Shown here: positions 29,368-38,262 of the stretch, in pieces
Layout of the letters: every line of letters starts with the position of its first letter
Position numbering within the stretch: the stretch's first letter is position 1
IMG/VR virus record: IMGVR_UViG_3300023174_000121
Coordinates: 21,947 to 85,946 of that record
DNA: 64,000 nucleotides
Strand: one strand, 5' to 3'
Source of the DNA: a virus
Notes under the pieces: generated by a model
The model's database searches: none
Told to the model about the DNA's origin: nothing
What the model saw: the letters and a program-made list of their open reading frames with translations, nothing else
Position numbers and translations under genes: made by a program

Positions 29368-29559
29368 TTACTCCGCAAAGTCTTCGTATTCGTCCCATTC
29401 ATCTTCACGGATATTGTTGGGATCAATAAACTTTGTCTGATGCTTGAACTTTGTTTTTTGTTTTTTTGATTCGTTCAATCTAGGCTTTCCATGTGAACGA
29501 CCATCTTCGTTCTCATAAAAGTCCCTAAAGCCGCTATACTTTTTATTTGTCTTGGACAT
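29368..29559 (-). CDS. Small charged protein of unknown function
   Basis: A 63-aa product from ATG 29559: basic N-terminal half and acidic C-terminus (REDEWDEYEDFAE). Directly downstream of the DUF6433-like gene. Confidence 0.6.
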   Translation of the reverse strand: MSKTNKKYSGFRDFYENEDGRSHGKPRLNESKKQKTKFKHQTKFIDPNNIREDEWDEYEDFAE

Positions 29560-29563
29560 GGCG

Positions 29564-30004
29564 TTACTTTGATTCTCCAACAAAAAGTTCTGGTAGTGCT
29601 TCCTCGACTAATTTTCGAGTGATGCCTTTGTAAGTTAGTTTTTTATTCTTGACCATAAGAACTAGCTTTGCCTCTTCTGGAGAAACTGTTTCCAACAATT
29701 CAATGAAAAGTTTTTCTCGTTTGATTGTATTCAGATTGCTTTCTTTAAAGAAATACTGAAACTTTCGCATTTCCCTAGGCAATCGATTGTGACCCATGTT
29801 TTCTGGAGTTTCCATTTCTTTGTATGGAGGATCTCCTTCAGGCAAATCAAATTTAACGTCTTTATGATATGCGTACTTCAAAAGAGTTTTCAAGTCAGGT
29901 GTTAAGTTTGCAATCTGCTTTAAAGCATTCGTCCTCTTTTCTGTCGGTAATCCAGATACATGGATTAACAACTCTGGCAATGTCATCTTACTAATGTCCA
30001 TCAA
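29564..30004 (-). CDS. DUF6433-like T4-type phage protein
   Basis: A 146-aa helical protein (LPTEKRTNALKQI, HNRLPREMRKFQYFF, ETVSPEEAKLVLMVKNKKLTYKG) resembling a conserved protein next to replication genes in T4-like aquatic phages. ATGA overlap with RNase H. Function unknown. Confidence 0.7.
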   Translation of the reverse strand: MMDISKMTLPELLIHVSGLPTEKRTNALKQIANLTPDLKTLLKYAYHKDVKFDLPEGDPPYKEMETPENMGHNRLPREMRKFQYFFKESNLNTIKREKLFIELLETVSPEEAKLVLMVKNKKLTYKGITRKLVEEALPELFVGESK

Positions 30005-30867
30005 AATTCCTGTATGTGATCCATGAGCATTTTCATGCGATGTTGAATAAAATAATTAAAAATCTTCTCTCTTCCACGCTTTGGAGTAGTCTCGTATGTA
30101 TCTATGATTTTGCTTTGATATTCATCGGGAATCTTTGATAGATCGATTAGGAGTTCATTCCGTCGATAATTCCGCAATGTGATTTCATTACAAAATGATT
30201 CTGGTTCTTGAGTCAACCAAGTATTTAGTTTTTTCTCTGTTACAGGCTTCTGACGGGCTTCGCTAACGAATGTATCATCTGATGATAGAAAATTAGGAAT
30301 ACCGTCAGAACGATCACCTTTAATGATATGTTCTTTTAGAAACTCCGACGGACTATTAGTTCTAAGAAACTTCTTCGCCATTGGGCTATATTGCTCGACA
30401 TTGACAAACTTTTGCAATTGTAAAAAATCTTTGTCTGAAGATAGAATGAGTATATTCTCTGTCGCGTCGTTTTTGATGTATGTACCATACTTATGGCAGA
30501 GTGTTGCGATAACATCATCTGCTTCGGTTTTATCAACCTGGACAACTTTATATGGAAAGTATTCCTTGATTTCATCTCTGACTCGATTAAGGGTTTCGAA
30601 TATTAGATTCCAATCAAACGGTGATGCTTCTCGGTCTTTCTTGCGACTTGCTTTATAGTATGGAAAAAAGTCTCGGCGCCAATAACCTTTGTCATCACAA
30701 CAAATCGTTATGTCGCCATACTTTTCTTTGAATTTAACATTGTACATGCGAATGCTATTTAGCACCATGTGCCTTATCAAATTCTCGTCAATCGCATTTG
30801 ATGCATTTGAATTCACTTGCATCATCAGGTTAGAAATCATAACCTGATTCATATCAATCAGAATCAT
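30001..30867 (-). CDS. rnh: RNase H / 5'-3' exonuclease (T4 Rnh type)
   Basis: A 288-aa FEN-like nuclease. Acidic metal ligands in ILIDMNQV, ITICCDDKGYWRRDFFPYYKASR, DKTEADDVIATL and LSSDKDFLQL, then KGDRSDGIPNFL. It removes RNA primers on the lagging strand. Lies with primase/helicase-type genes in the phage replication set. Confidence 0.93.
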   Translation of the reverse strand: MILIDMNQVMISNLMMQVNSNASNAIDENLIRHMVLNSIRMYNVKFKEKYGDITICCDDKGYWRRDFFPYYKASRKKDREASPFDWNLIFETLNRVRDEIKEYFPYKVVQVDKTEADDVIATLCHKYGTYIKNDATENILILSSDKDFLQLQKFVNVEQYSPMAKKFLRTNSPSEFLKEHIIKGDRSDGIPNFLSSDDTFVSEARQKPVTEKKLNTWLTQEPESFCNEITLRNYRRNELLIDLSKIPDEYQSKIIDTYETTPKRGREKIFNYFIQHRMKMLMDHIQEF

Positions 30868-31007
30868 AGCATTCCTTCAAGAAACTCTTTTAGTTCTTGC
30901 TTGTGCTTTTTTTCAAGATCGGTTGCAATGCCGAATTTGATTTCAGCATTCAACCACACAATCCACTTTTCAATCAACTCTTTGTTGTCCATGATATATT
31001 CTTCCAT
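30864..31007 (-). CDS. Small protein, 47 aa
   Basis: ATG 31007; ends with an ATGA overlap with the RNase H start. Helical and charged (KELIEKWIVWLNAEIKFG). The coupling suggests a co-regulated partner, but function is unknown. Confidence 0.6.
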   Translation of the reverse strand: MEEYIMDNKELIEKWIVWLNAEIKFGIATDLEKKHKQELKEFLEGML

Positions 31008-31010
31008 TTC

Positions 31011-32126
31011 TTACGCTACCCTAACGATGATGGTATCAGAGTTTAGGCGACCTGTCAACAACGATTCCTTCGTGGAGAGTTCGCTCAGAATTTTCTTGAG
31101 TTTGATTTTACCAGCTTCAAGAAGTTCTTTGATCGTCACCTCAGGCTTTCGCAGTCGCTTGCCAATTGACGTTTCGACATTGAAGTTTTGTAGTGTGCTA
31201 CCTTTGACCGTCAAGCCTTTTGCATTCTCTGCATTGTACACACCAAGCAATTTTGTCTTAGTATTGTAAGCCCACACTTGACTTGCTCCAATGATCTTTT
31301 CTGGTGCAATCGACTTCAATCCTAACTCTGCAAATTCTTGTAAGTAATTGAGTTTTGCAACAACTACAGATGCTGGCTTTTCTTTTACAGTACGCTTCTT
31401 GCGAATTGGCTTGTTTGCAACTGCACTACGATTTGTTTCTGAAACCAAGGAATCGTAGAATTCTTTCACCTTACGCAATTGAACCTTAGTAAAGTTCGAA
31501 TAGCCTTCTTTGATATCAGCATCAGTAGAGTTCATCACATCTTCGAATTCTTTAGCTTTTCGAATGAAGAATTCGCACATGCGATTCAGTACAACAGTAG
31601 AGAGATTCTTCCCTTTAAAGTATGCACTAACATCAACTGATGATTTACATCCATTAGTAATGAAGTCATCAACGAGTCCTTCGACTTCACCAACTTCATC
31701 TTCTGCTTTTTCTTTAATCCGATCTTGAATCGATACAGTATGCACTGGCGCAACTGGTTGTACAGCAACTACTGTATCTTTAACTTGTTTCTTTGCAGAT
31801 GCGAGAATCGATTTGAATTCTTTAACGAACCGCTCTTTCACCTCTGGAGGCGGAACATAGCCCATGCATAGCATCCGAGCAATCCAACCAACTTGATTGG
31901 GAATTTTACCTTCAGCAATGATCAATGCAATTTCATCTTTTGGTCGATTTACACTTGTCATGTAATCGACCAGAAAATTCTTTGCTTGCTTGTTATCACA
32001 AAAATAGTTATACCAAGTCAATGCTCGCATTAGATCAATGCGCTCATAGGTTTGACCAGCTACCCAAGTTGGTTCTTTACCAATTTGGGTTGCATCAGCA
32101 CCAGGATTAACTTTAGTAAATTTCAT
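31011..32126 (-). CDS. Conserved T4-like phage protein of unknown function
   Basis: A 371-aa product from ATG 32126. The N-terminal half is helical (LMRALTWYNYFCDNKQAKNFL) with a Val/Pro-rich hinge, and the C-terminal half is beta-rich (SQVWAYNTKTKLLGVYNAENAKGL). Resembles a conserved hypothetical of T4-like aquatic phages in this position between replication genes. No catalytic motif. Confidence 0.65.
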   Translation of the reverse strand: MKFTKVNPGADATQIGKEPTWVAGQTYERIDLMRALTWYNYFCDNKQAKNFLVDYMTSVNRPKDEIALIIAEGKIPNQVGWIARMLCMGYVPPPEVKERFVKEFKSILASAKKQVKDTVVAVQPVAPVHTVSIQDRIKEKAEDEVGEVEGLVDDFITNGCKSSVDVSAYFKGKNLSTVVLNRMCEFFIRKAKEFEDVMNSTDADIKEGYSNFTKVQLRKVKEFYDSLVSETNRSAVANKPIRKKRTVKEKPASVVVAKLNYLQEFAELGLKSIAPEKIIGASQVWAYNTKTKLLGVYNAENAKGLTVKGSTLQNFNVETSIGKRLRKPEVTIKELLEAGKIKLKKILSELSTKESLLTGRLNSDTIIVRVA

Positions 32127-32134
32127 AGTGTATA

Positions 32135-32461
32135 TCAACCACCAATGTTAAATGAAACCGAACGAATAGCATCATAGCGAAACGCTCGCCATTCTTTCTT
32201 TTCTAAGTCTACAACAGCAATCGATTCTTGAGGCACAGCTCGCTTTGGAGCATCCTCAGCTTTCTTTGCAAACAGATTCGTTGGAATTAGATTCTCTTGC
32301 AATGTGCAAGTCATCTTACGAACCGATCCATCTTTCTTTAAAAATTCTACAACGACTTCGCCATGTTTCAATTGCGCTTTAAGCCAATCGCGGAATACTT
32401 GTTTCTCGGATTCGTTTGCAACCAGGTAATATGAGCCATCATTCTTCATCAAGTTCTCCAT
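32135..32461 (-). CDS. DUF2693-like protein
   Basis: A 108-aa protein with VVVEFLKKDGSVRKMTCTLQENLIP and VVDLEKKEWRAFRYDAIRSV, a small SH3-like or WYL-like beta barrel seen in phages. Follows the promoter at 32482-32510. Confidence 0.7.
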   Translation of the reverse strand: MENLMKNDGSYYLVANESEKQVFRDWLKAQLKHGEVVVEFLKKDGSVRKMTCTLQENLIPTNLFAKKAEDAPKRAVPQESIAVVDLEKKEWRAFRYDAIRSVSFNIGG

Positions 32462-32481
32462 AAAATATTCACCTCATCAGT

Positions 32482-32510
32482 ATAGTATCACGCTCCGCTT
32501 TCGCTGTCAA
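32482..32510 (-). promoter_or_regulatory. Sigma70-like promoter
   Basis: TTGACA (32510-32505), 17-bp spacer, TACTAT (32487-32482). A CCACGTT...AACGTGG inverted repeat lies directly upstream, within the 3' end of the glutaredoxin-like gene. Confidence 0.65.
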
Positions 32511-32763
32511 CCCCACGTTCTCCGGGAGACGGCTGCTTAACGTGGACGTTCAGATATTCAAACAACTCCCGCACACCACCAATATACTCTAGTCCGTCGT
32601 AAATGTGTGGCAAATGATTTGTGTCTGGAATCAATCTTAGCAATTGCTGCAACGTATAGTCTTCACCCAGAATAAAAACTTTGTAAGGTCTTCTACACAT
32701 TGATAATATCATTTCGACATTATTTGTCGCTTTGCTATTGTATGCTCCGTAGACATAAAACAT
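32488..32763 (-). CDS. Glutaredoxin-like protein lacking the redox cysteines
   Basis: A 91-aa thioredoxin fold: FYVYGAYN start, helix, YKVFILGEDYTL, cis-Pro region HLPHIYDGLEYIGGVRELFEYL matching the glutaredoxin GG motif. The CxxC site is replaced by SKATNN; a single Cys remains in the helix. Related to NrdC-type proteins that reduce ribonucleotide reductase, but this copy cannot do the normal dithiol reaction. The C-terminal tail spans the next promoter. Confidence 0.7.
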   Translation of the reverse strand: MFYVYGAYNSKATNNVEMILSMCRRPYKVFILGEDYTLQQLLRLIPDTNHLPHIYDGLEYIGGVRELFEYLNVHVKQPSPGERGVDSESGA

Positions 32764-32767
32764 ATAT

Positions 32768-32968
32768 CTATTTTCCTCGAACGTCTTTCACAATTGCACC
32801 AACTATAAAACTCAACCAAGACATTGCAGCAATTGATTCAAATTCAATAGGAATCGAAGTTCCAAATATAACGTTAATCGAAAAAATTGTTATCGTTGAA
32901 ACAATAATGCTTAGTGAAGCAAATCCTAAAATCAATCCAATTGCTGCGCCCCAACTATCAATTTTCAT
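32768..32968 (-). CDS. Small membrane protein, two helices
   Basis: A 66-aa product from ATG 32968 (AGGTG upstream). Two membrane helices (about 9-33 and 45-60). Immediately downstream of the GH19 endolysin gene, so it is a candidate holin; that role is inferred from position only. Confidence 0.6.
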   Translation of the reverse strand: MKIDSWGAAIGLILGFASLSIIVSTITIFSINVIFGTSIPIEFESIAAMSWLSFIVGAIVKDVRGK

Positions 32969-32982
32969 ATTTTCACCTTTTG

Positions 32983-33606
32983 TCATGCTAAAACCTCTAG
33001 TGCGTTGTTGTAATGTGCAAGTCTATCTTCTAAGCCTATGTAGCCACCATTGATTCTCTTTGTCATTGTCTTTATGTCGCCAGAGTCGGCTAATGCATTT
33101 AGATGACTAGCATTCCAGAACCAACATGCAGAGTGTATTGCATAGTGTGGCTCTAGCAACAAGTCTGGGTTCTCTAGTAAATGTGTTTCATCTTCAAATA
33201 ATGCAATAGAACATTTAGAGTAATTGTTTTTTCCAGTAATTTGTACGATACCGCGACCACGATACATGTAGCCGTCACCAGAGTCTTCGTCGCCATTACC
33301 CATCCGATTTGCATAAACTCTATTTGCAATCATCTCTGGTTTTCTTGCATATTGCTTTGCAAGTTCTGCTGTTGGAAAGTATTTACCGAAAATCTTTTTT
33401 AGTCCGTCTGCAGAGTAATTTAGATTTTCTTGTAGAACTGTGAATCCTGCTGATTCGTGTCCACATTGTGCAATGAATGCTGCAACTCTATTTGGTGTAT
33501 CAATTTCATATTGAGGTAACACATCCAATAACTGCTCATGCCACTCTTGTAAGTTTTTTACTTTTGGTAGCAACTGTTTTGTAACATCTTCTGTTAGAAA
33601 CTCCAT
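32983..33606 (-). CDS. Glycoside hydrolase family 19 endolysin
   Basis: A 207-aa chitinase-like lysozyme. Catalytic Glu51 in AQCGHESAGF; DGYMYRGRGIVQITGKNNY is the family signature; HSACWFWN and RINGGYIGLEDR follow. No signal peptide, so it needs a holin. Second peptidoglycan hydrolase of the window. Confidence 0.95.
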   Translation of the reverse strand: MEFLTEDVTKQLLPKVKNLQEWHEQLLDVLPQYEIDTPNRVAAFIAQCGHESAGFTVLQENLNYSADGLKKIFGKYFPTAELAKQYARKPEMIANRVYANRMGNGDEDSGDGYMYRGRGIVQITGKNNYSKCSIALFEDETHLLENPDLLLEPHYAIHSACWFWNASHLNALADSGDIKTMTKRINGGYIGLEDRLAHYNNALEVLA

Positions 33607-33620
33607 GATCTTTTTCCCCT

Positions 33621-33628
33621 AATAAATA
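33621..33628 (+). promoter_or_regulatory. Late-promoter-like box for the plus-strand gene at 33656
   Basis: AATAAATA, one mismatch from the late box, 28 bp before the ATG. Same string as at 9321-9328. Confidence 0.35.
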
Positions 33629-33655
33629 ATAGACTATTCTTTAAAAGGAAGAATC

Positions 33656-33850
33656 ATGTCAACAGTTTCTGAACTAAAAACATTTATAGATTGGATTCAA
33701 ATTTCGAAACGAGATTTTGTTCAAAAATTTATTCCAGGAAATGCAAACAAGGTGTTTTTAGAGAGTCTCATCAACGCAGAAAATGATTTTAATAATAAAT
33801 GGATTGACGCTTCCTATCAATTATTTATAGATTCCAGAAAGTCTTATTAA
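33656..33850 (+). CDS. Small plus-strand protein of unknown function
   Basis: A 64-aa helical protein; AAAAGGAAGAATC before ATG. The only plus-strand gene in a 50-kb minus-strand stretch. Convergent with, and overlapping by 4 bp, the gene at 33847. No family recognised. Confidence 0.6.
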   Translation: MSTVSELKTFIDWIQISKRDFVQKFIPGNANKVFLESLINAENDFNNKWIDASYQLFIDSRKSY

Positions 33851-34485
33851 TCCCATAGACCTTCGTAGTATTTCCCAAAGAGTCGATATCCGTTTCTGTT
33901 TCGTTCGGAGTGCGCTTTAAGTGCTTCCCAATCTGTTTTCATAGTATGATTAGGACCTTCTACCATTTTTGAAATATTTGGATCAGATTCTTCTTTGACG
34001 AAAATATAATTACATTCGCCAGTAGAGTATTGATCTTCCCAATCTTGATTCAACTTGCATTCAAATGCTTGAATCATTTCATCAAGAACCCAATCCCAAC
34101 GCTTGAAATGATTGTCATCAATACCATAGTCATCTTCTTTTTTGGGTACTGCTGTGCTTCGTAATTCTTCTGGAACGTCTTCATCATCAACAAATGGAGC
34201 GCCATTCTTAGTATCTTTTAATTGCTTGAGCATTGGAAGAATGATCTGTGCAAGTGTGCTATCCATTGACCAAGTATCCCACTTGTCAATCTTTATATAA
34301 TTAATTTTTGGATGCAAAAAATCTAAAAACTTTAGAAGTGCTTTGCTTGCTGGTTCAAGTCTATTAGACCATTTGACAATCATTGGATCATCGTAATCGA
34401 TTTCTTTTTTCCAAAAGAAAACCTTCTCCAAAATTGTGTATGGAGATAGCCAATGATCGCGATAATTATTAATATAAACTTTCAT
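33847..34485 (-). CDS. Conserved phage protein of unknown function
   Basis: A 212-aa protein with NYRDHWLSPYTILEKVFFW, KWDTWSMDSTLAQIILPML, and FKRWDWVLDEMIQAFE. This pattern recurs in T4-like aquatic phages without known function. ATGA overlap with the next gene. Confidence 0.75.
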   Translation of the reverse strand: MKVYINNYRDHWLSPYTILEKVFFWKKEIDYDDPMIVKWSNRLEPASKALLKFLDFLHPKINYIKIDKWDTWSMDSTLAQIILPMLKQLKDTKNGAPFVDDEDVPEELRSTAVPKKEDDYGIDDNHFKRWDWVLDEMIQAFECKLNQDWEDQYSTGECNYIFVKEESDPNISKMVEGPNHTMKTDWEALKAHSERNRNGYRLFGKYYEGLWD

Positions 34486-34931
34486 TCTTTATCTTCCCAA
34501 GGAGTATAGAATGCTTTCACTTTCATATCATCATTCCAATTACTTGCATATTCATTGTCCGTATCGCATAGCGTCATTGCTTCTTTTCTAGAAACAACTC
34601 GATGACTAACAATTGTCTCACCCAAATGCTCTTGACTAAATTCTTTAGCTTCATTGCAAGTTACTGTATCAAGTGCCCATAGAGATTTGTCGTTTCCTTG
34701 TTCATCTGTGCCGACAGGAACTTCTACCATGTACCTTTGTCGAAACATAGAAACAGTTTCAACAAGAACTAATTGAGTTTCTTCAACTTTTTTCATAGTC
34801 CAACTCCCATCTTTATTATCAATCCATTGAATTGTGTCGCCGATTTTCCAACCCAATCCGTCAAAAATCTCATCAGAAAGCGGAAGAATTAAGTCTCCTG
34901 TTTCTGGATCTTTTATGAGTTCAACTATCAT
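34482..34931 (-). CDS. AbrB/MazE-like N-terminal domain protein
   Basis: A 149-aa product from ATG 34931 (GGAG upstream). Residues 1-50 (DPETGDLILPLSDEIFDGLGWKIGDTIQW) match a swapped-hairpin AbrB/SpoVT-like domain used for DNA binding. The rest is of unknown function with a Cys pair. Confidence 0.65.
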   Translation of the reverse strand: MIVELIKDPETGDLILPLSDEIFDGLGWKIGDTIQWIDNKDGSWTMKKVEETQLVLVETVSMFRQRYMVEVPVGTDEQGNDKSLWALDTVTCNEAKEFSQEHLGETIVSHRVVSRKEAMTLCDTDNEYASNWNDDMKVKAFYTPWEDKE

Positions 34932-34961
34932 GGTACATTCTCCAAGGAAAAAAGTCAAAAA

Positions 34962-35258
34962 TCAGAAAATCATTCTTACCAAGCCTGTGGCGTCAATGGT
35001 GACAAGCAGAAGGTAGTTAGCGAGCATACCAAATGAGCGGCGAGACCAAGAACACCAGGCATAGATAGCACAACCAGTAATCCAAGCGGGATAAAGAGCC
35101 ATAAGTGGAGGGTTTGGTACTGTTCCAGCCATCGTAGCAGCACACCCAATACTAAGAGCCCAAGCAAGTAACTCCATAACAAACCTAACACGATTTGATT
35201 TGTAATCATCTCTGATCCAGTTTATTGTAGGTCCGAAAATGTTATTCATAGCAATCAA
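34962..35258 (-). CDS. Small integral membrane protein
   Basis: About 95-98 aa with three membrane helices (FVMELLAWALSIGCAATMA, PAWITGCAIYAWCS, ANYLLLVTIDATGLV). Start MNNIFGPTINWIRDDYKSNR is the conserved phage form; an ATG three codons upstream overlaps the previous stop. Function unknown. Confidence 0.65.
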   Translation of the reverse strand: MIAMNNIFGPTINWIRDDYKSNRVRFVMELLAWALSIGCAATMAGTVPNPPLMALYPAWITGCAIYAWCSWSRRSFGMLANYLLLVTIDATGLVRMIF

Positions 35259-36070
35259 TCTAAATGAAATACTCTTGGATGATCAATTAAAATTCGTTCT
35301 CTTAAACCATGCCAACGTTTATATGTGTCTATGTCTTTAGTCTCTATAGACTGTCTTTTCAAATGATTTAGTGTTTCTAATACACTTTCAAACTCAGGAA
35401 CTTGATATACAGAGTAATCATAAGGATTGCTATAAACCTTATACTCTTTATTTAGATGAAGAAAGGTAGAAAACAATCTTTCAACAATGAATGGAAACAT
35501 CGTCAATTCTTTGTCTCTGCTATAGTTTGCTGATGAACCATATATTCTAGCATCTTCACCAGTCAAATCTTCAAGTCTGGATTTCATATCATCTAGAAAG
35601 TCTAAGTAATCGCGCCAGAACACTTTTTTAGCAACAAAATAACTTGAATAGCAAACATTGCTTCCCATTACTTCATTTAAAACTTTTGTGTCATATCCAG
35701 CAGCTTTCAATGCTGATTCAGTCACTCGCTGAATTCCTTTGTGAAAGACTTCACCATGCTCCCACACGTTATGCGTCAATGCATCTACAACTCTAGCATG
35801 ATTGAAAACGTAAACATGATATCCGGGATTGTTATCAATCGCATTAGTAATTGTTTCAGCACTAAACCTTAGCTTCTCTTGCCATCTTGGACCAAACACA
35901 CCAAATGCATCTAGTCCCTTCGCATGGCCTTCTTCATAAATTCTTTTAAATGATTGATACTCTCTCAACTCAGGATGAAGATTCTCTGTATTGTCGAATG
36001 GAGTAAACAAAGGATCAACTCTTTCGATTTGATCCTTCTCAAAACAAATTTGAAAAACTTTGTAGTTCAA
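35255..36070 (-). CDS. Putative glycosyltransferase (DUF4422-like)
   Basis: A 271-aa protein. The core NVCYSSYFVAKKVFWRDYLDFLDDM followed by ELTMFPFIVERLFSTFLHLN matches the acceptor-side helices of DUF4422-type glycosyltransferases. Adjacent to another such protein. Assignment is by pattern only. Confidence 0.5.
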   Translation of the reverse strand: MNYKVFQICFEKDQIERVDPLFTPFDNTENLHPELREYQSFKRIYEEGHAKGLDAFGVFGPRWQEKLRFSAETITNAIDNNPGYHVYVFNHARVVDALTHNVWEHGEVFHKGIQRVTESALKAAGYDTKVLNEVMGSNVCYSSYFVAKKVFWRDYLDFLDDMKSRLEDLTGEDARIYGSSANYSRDKELTMFPFIVERLFSTFLHLNKEYKVYSNPYDYSVYQVPEFESVLETLNHLKRQSIETKDIDTYKRWHGLRERILIDHPRVFHLD

Positions 36071-36870
36071 TCTGAAATCCTCACGCCATTGGGTGCAATA
36101 TTACCATCAAGACCTAGCTTACCAATATTCTCAATTAGAGACAGATCCAAATGATGGAATAGCAAATGCTCAATATCAATATAACCTTTTTTCGCAAGCT
36201 GATCATTCATATGCTGAAACATGTCAACATAAATGTCCCGAATGTACGGCAATAGAAATGCATCAAAACTCCAAAGCCGTGACATATACTGTAGAGTCAC
36301 TCCACCAGTTGTGTCTGGACTAAATTGACTAGTGAATGGACCACGAATGATAATCTTATCTTTAGCATCCATGTGCTTTTGATAATTAAAAGTATCATTC
36401 AAAGTATAACGACCAGACATTTTAAAGATTCGTTTATATTTCTCTCGCCAACCTTCTTCAGCAACTCTATCGTAAAATGATCCATACATGACTAGTTCAA
36501 TCATGTTCTTTACGATATCGTGATTAGGAATGCTTTGAATCTGTTTAACAATCTCTTCTTCACTAAACGTGTAGAATTCGTCAATGTAATCTACAAGTTC
36601 AGCTTTCTCTTCAGAAGTTAAATCTTTGTATCCGCCATCAAGAATGATGATTTTAGTATCACACCTTTCGCGAATTGATTTACAAGTTTCAATCGTTTGT
36701 TTGAATCTTGTTTCTGTGTCATAGACTCCATGCTTTGCATGAATTGCTGATGACACTAGAAAAACACTTTCAGGATTGCTTTGGCTTTTTTGCTGGTCGC
36801 TTTGTTGCTGGAGCGACTGGTCCGTCGTTTGTAGGTTGTTTGTCTGCAACTGGTTCTGGTTTAACGTCAT
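36067..36870 (-). CDS. Putative glycosyltransferase-like protein with Gln/Asn-rich N-terminus overlapping clpP
   Basis: A 267-aa ORF. Recognisable protein starts near residue 36 (VFLVSSAIHAKHGVYDTETRF; IIILDGGYKDL). The first 34 residues are Gln/Asn/Ser-rich and are read from the clpP 3' end in another frame, a 101-bp overlap. No other ATG is available; a GTG at 36756 would remove the overlap. Resembles small nucleotide-sugar enzymes; uncertain. Confidence 0.55.
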   Translation of the reverse strand: MTLNQNQLQTNNLQTTDQSLQQQSDQQKSQSNPESVFLVSSAIHAKHGVYDTETRFKQTIETCKSIRERCDTKIIILDGGYKDLTSEEKAELVDYIDEFYTFSEEEIVKQIQSIPNHDIVKNMIELVMYGSFYDRVAEEGWREKYKRIFKMSGRYTLNDTFNYQKHMDAKDKIIIRGPFTSQFSPDTTGGVTLQYMSRLWSFDAFLLPYIRDIYVDMFQHMNDQLAKKGYIDIEHLLFHHLDLSLIENIGKLGLDGNIAPNGVRISD

Positions 36871-37459
36871 CTTTTTTCACCTTAGTTTTATTAGCAGACT
36901 TCTCTGCCTTTTTACCTTTCAATCGTTTAATTACTTCTTCACCGCTCATCCAGATATCTTTGTTGTTCAATATGGACTTGATTTCTTCTTCGGTTAAGAA
37001 TCCTTCATATGATCCGCGTAAAATCTTTTCAGACCACTTGCGTTCGTGCGTAATGTTGTCGTACATTTCACCACCCTTACCCATAGTGATACCAGAGTAA
37101 TTGTGAAACATGAACATGGAATGTTCTGAGATTTCATGTGTATCTGCTGGTAAGAATATCATAGTTGCTGCAGACATGCAAGCGCCTTCTACGGAACAAA
37201 TCACATGTGCTTGCGTTTCTCCAAGAACTCTCAAAAATTGAATTGCGGTAAACAGATCGCCGCCTTGAGAATTGATGTGAATTTTAACAATGTCCATCTG
37301 AGATGCATTTCGAATAGTTTCGAACCATTCGATATAATCTTCTGGACTAGTGATTTGACCAGTAAGATAGAATGTATATAATTGCGCTACTGCTTTTGGC
37401 TGTCTGGCTTTTTTGTTGTCGTTAAAATTAAAAATTGAAACGGGTTTATCATCTTCCAT
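36770..37459 (-). CDS. ClpP-like serine protease
   Basis: A 229-aa protein. HINSQGGDLFTAIQFLR, nucleophile Ser96 in EGACMSAATMIF, His119 in FMFHNYSG, then a C-terminal Lys/Pro/Ala-rich tail after residue 180. Part of the ClpP/SppA crotonase-fold superfamily. In phages this may assist head maturation or host protein turnover. Confidence 0.88.
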   Translation of the reverse strand: MEDDKPVSIFNFNDNKKARQPKAVAQLYTFYLTGQITSPEDYIEWFETIRNASQMDIVKIHINSQGGDLFTAIQFLRVLGETQAHVICSVEGACMSAATMIFLPADTHEISEHSMFMFHNYSGITMGKGGEMYDNITHERKWSEKILRGSYEGFLTEEEIKSILNNKDIWMSGEEVIKRLKGKKAEKSANKTKVKKDDVKPEPVADKQPTNDGPVAPATKRPAKKPKQS

Positions 37460-37467
37460 AATGTACC

Positions 37468-38022
37468 TTATTGTAGTGTGTTATCATTCAAACCATATTT
37501 ACATATGTAGTATGCATCTATTAAATCTGATGATGGATTCCATTGCTTATCGGTCATATTAAATAATTGTTTTAGTTTCACCTCATTCTGTTCTTCAAAC
37601 ACTTCTTGCATACGCTCTTTGTTAGCATTTCCTTTTCCGCTTGCAAATTTCTTAATGACTGTTGGCGGAATCGTTTGAAATGGAATTCCAAAACTCCACA
37701 TGCGATATTTCAAAACTCCTGTGTTCTCTGCAATGTGAAACACTCGACCCTTTGATCCCATAGAATAGTCTTCCATGTATACTTTGTCAACTTCATTCTC
37801 CATTATTCTATCAAGAAAATAACTGGAGATTGTATCATATCTCTGCATTTCGTTGTCGTATTCGAAAAGCATTCCATGAATATTTTCTGAATCTATTTCA
37901 TACTTCTTACTTTGTGTAAGAAAATAGAATGTACAATTATCAAATGAAAATTCTCCAGATTCTGTATTGTAAACACACAATGCTGGAGAAGTCATCGAAT
38001 AGTCGATTCCAGCAACAATCAA
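37468..38022 (-). CDS. RuvC-like Holliday junction resolvase
   Basis: A 184-aa RNase H-fold protein: GIDYSMTSPALCVYN (first Asp), VYMEDYSMGSKGRVFHIAENTGVLKYR (Glu), and SSDLIDAYYICKYG (final Asp pair). Likely resolves branched DNA during replication/packaging, the job of gp49 in T4, which is of a different family. Confidence 0.85.
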   Translation of the reverse strand: MIVAGIDYSMTSPALCVYNTESGEFSFDNCTFYFLTQSKKYEIDSENIHGMLFEYDNEMQRYDTISSYFLDRIMENEVDKVYMEDYSMGSKGRVFHIAENTGVLKYRMWSFGIPFQTIPPTVIKKFASGKGNANKERMQEVFEEQNEVKLKQLFNMTDKQWNPSSDLIDAYYICKYGLNDNTLQ

Positions 38023-38252
38023 TTATCTTCCCAGTCTTCAGAATTATCTTTAAAAGATTCTTCAACTAGTTTTTCCCAATCCTCTTCGTCTTCATCAAAG
38101 TCTAATTCTTCTTGACTATCGACAGCATTATTTTTATCTAAATCTGATCCACAAAATGAACATACTGTTGGCGGATCTCTAAATTCATCTCCCATCGGAA
38201 CTAACTTATATTCCGTATCACATGATTCGCAAAAAACTATAAAATTTGACAT
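38019..38252 (-). CDS. Zinc-ribbon protein with acidic tail
   Basis: A 77-aa protein with CESC (8-11) and CSFCG (31-35) as one zinc site, then a long Asp/Glu-rich tail. ATGA overlap with the resolvase gene suggests co-translation. Function unknown. Confidence 0.75.
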   Translation of the reverse strand: MSNFIVFCESCDTEYKLVPMGDEFRDPPTVCSFCGSDLDKNNAVDSQEELDFDEDEEDWEKLVEESFKDNSEDWEDN

Positions 38253-38262
38253 ATGTGTCCCT

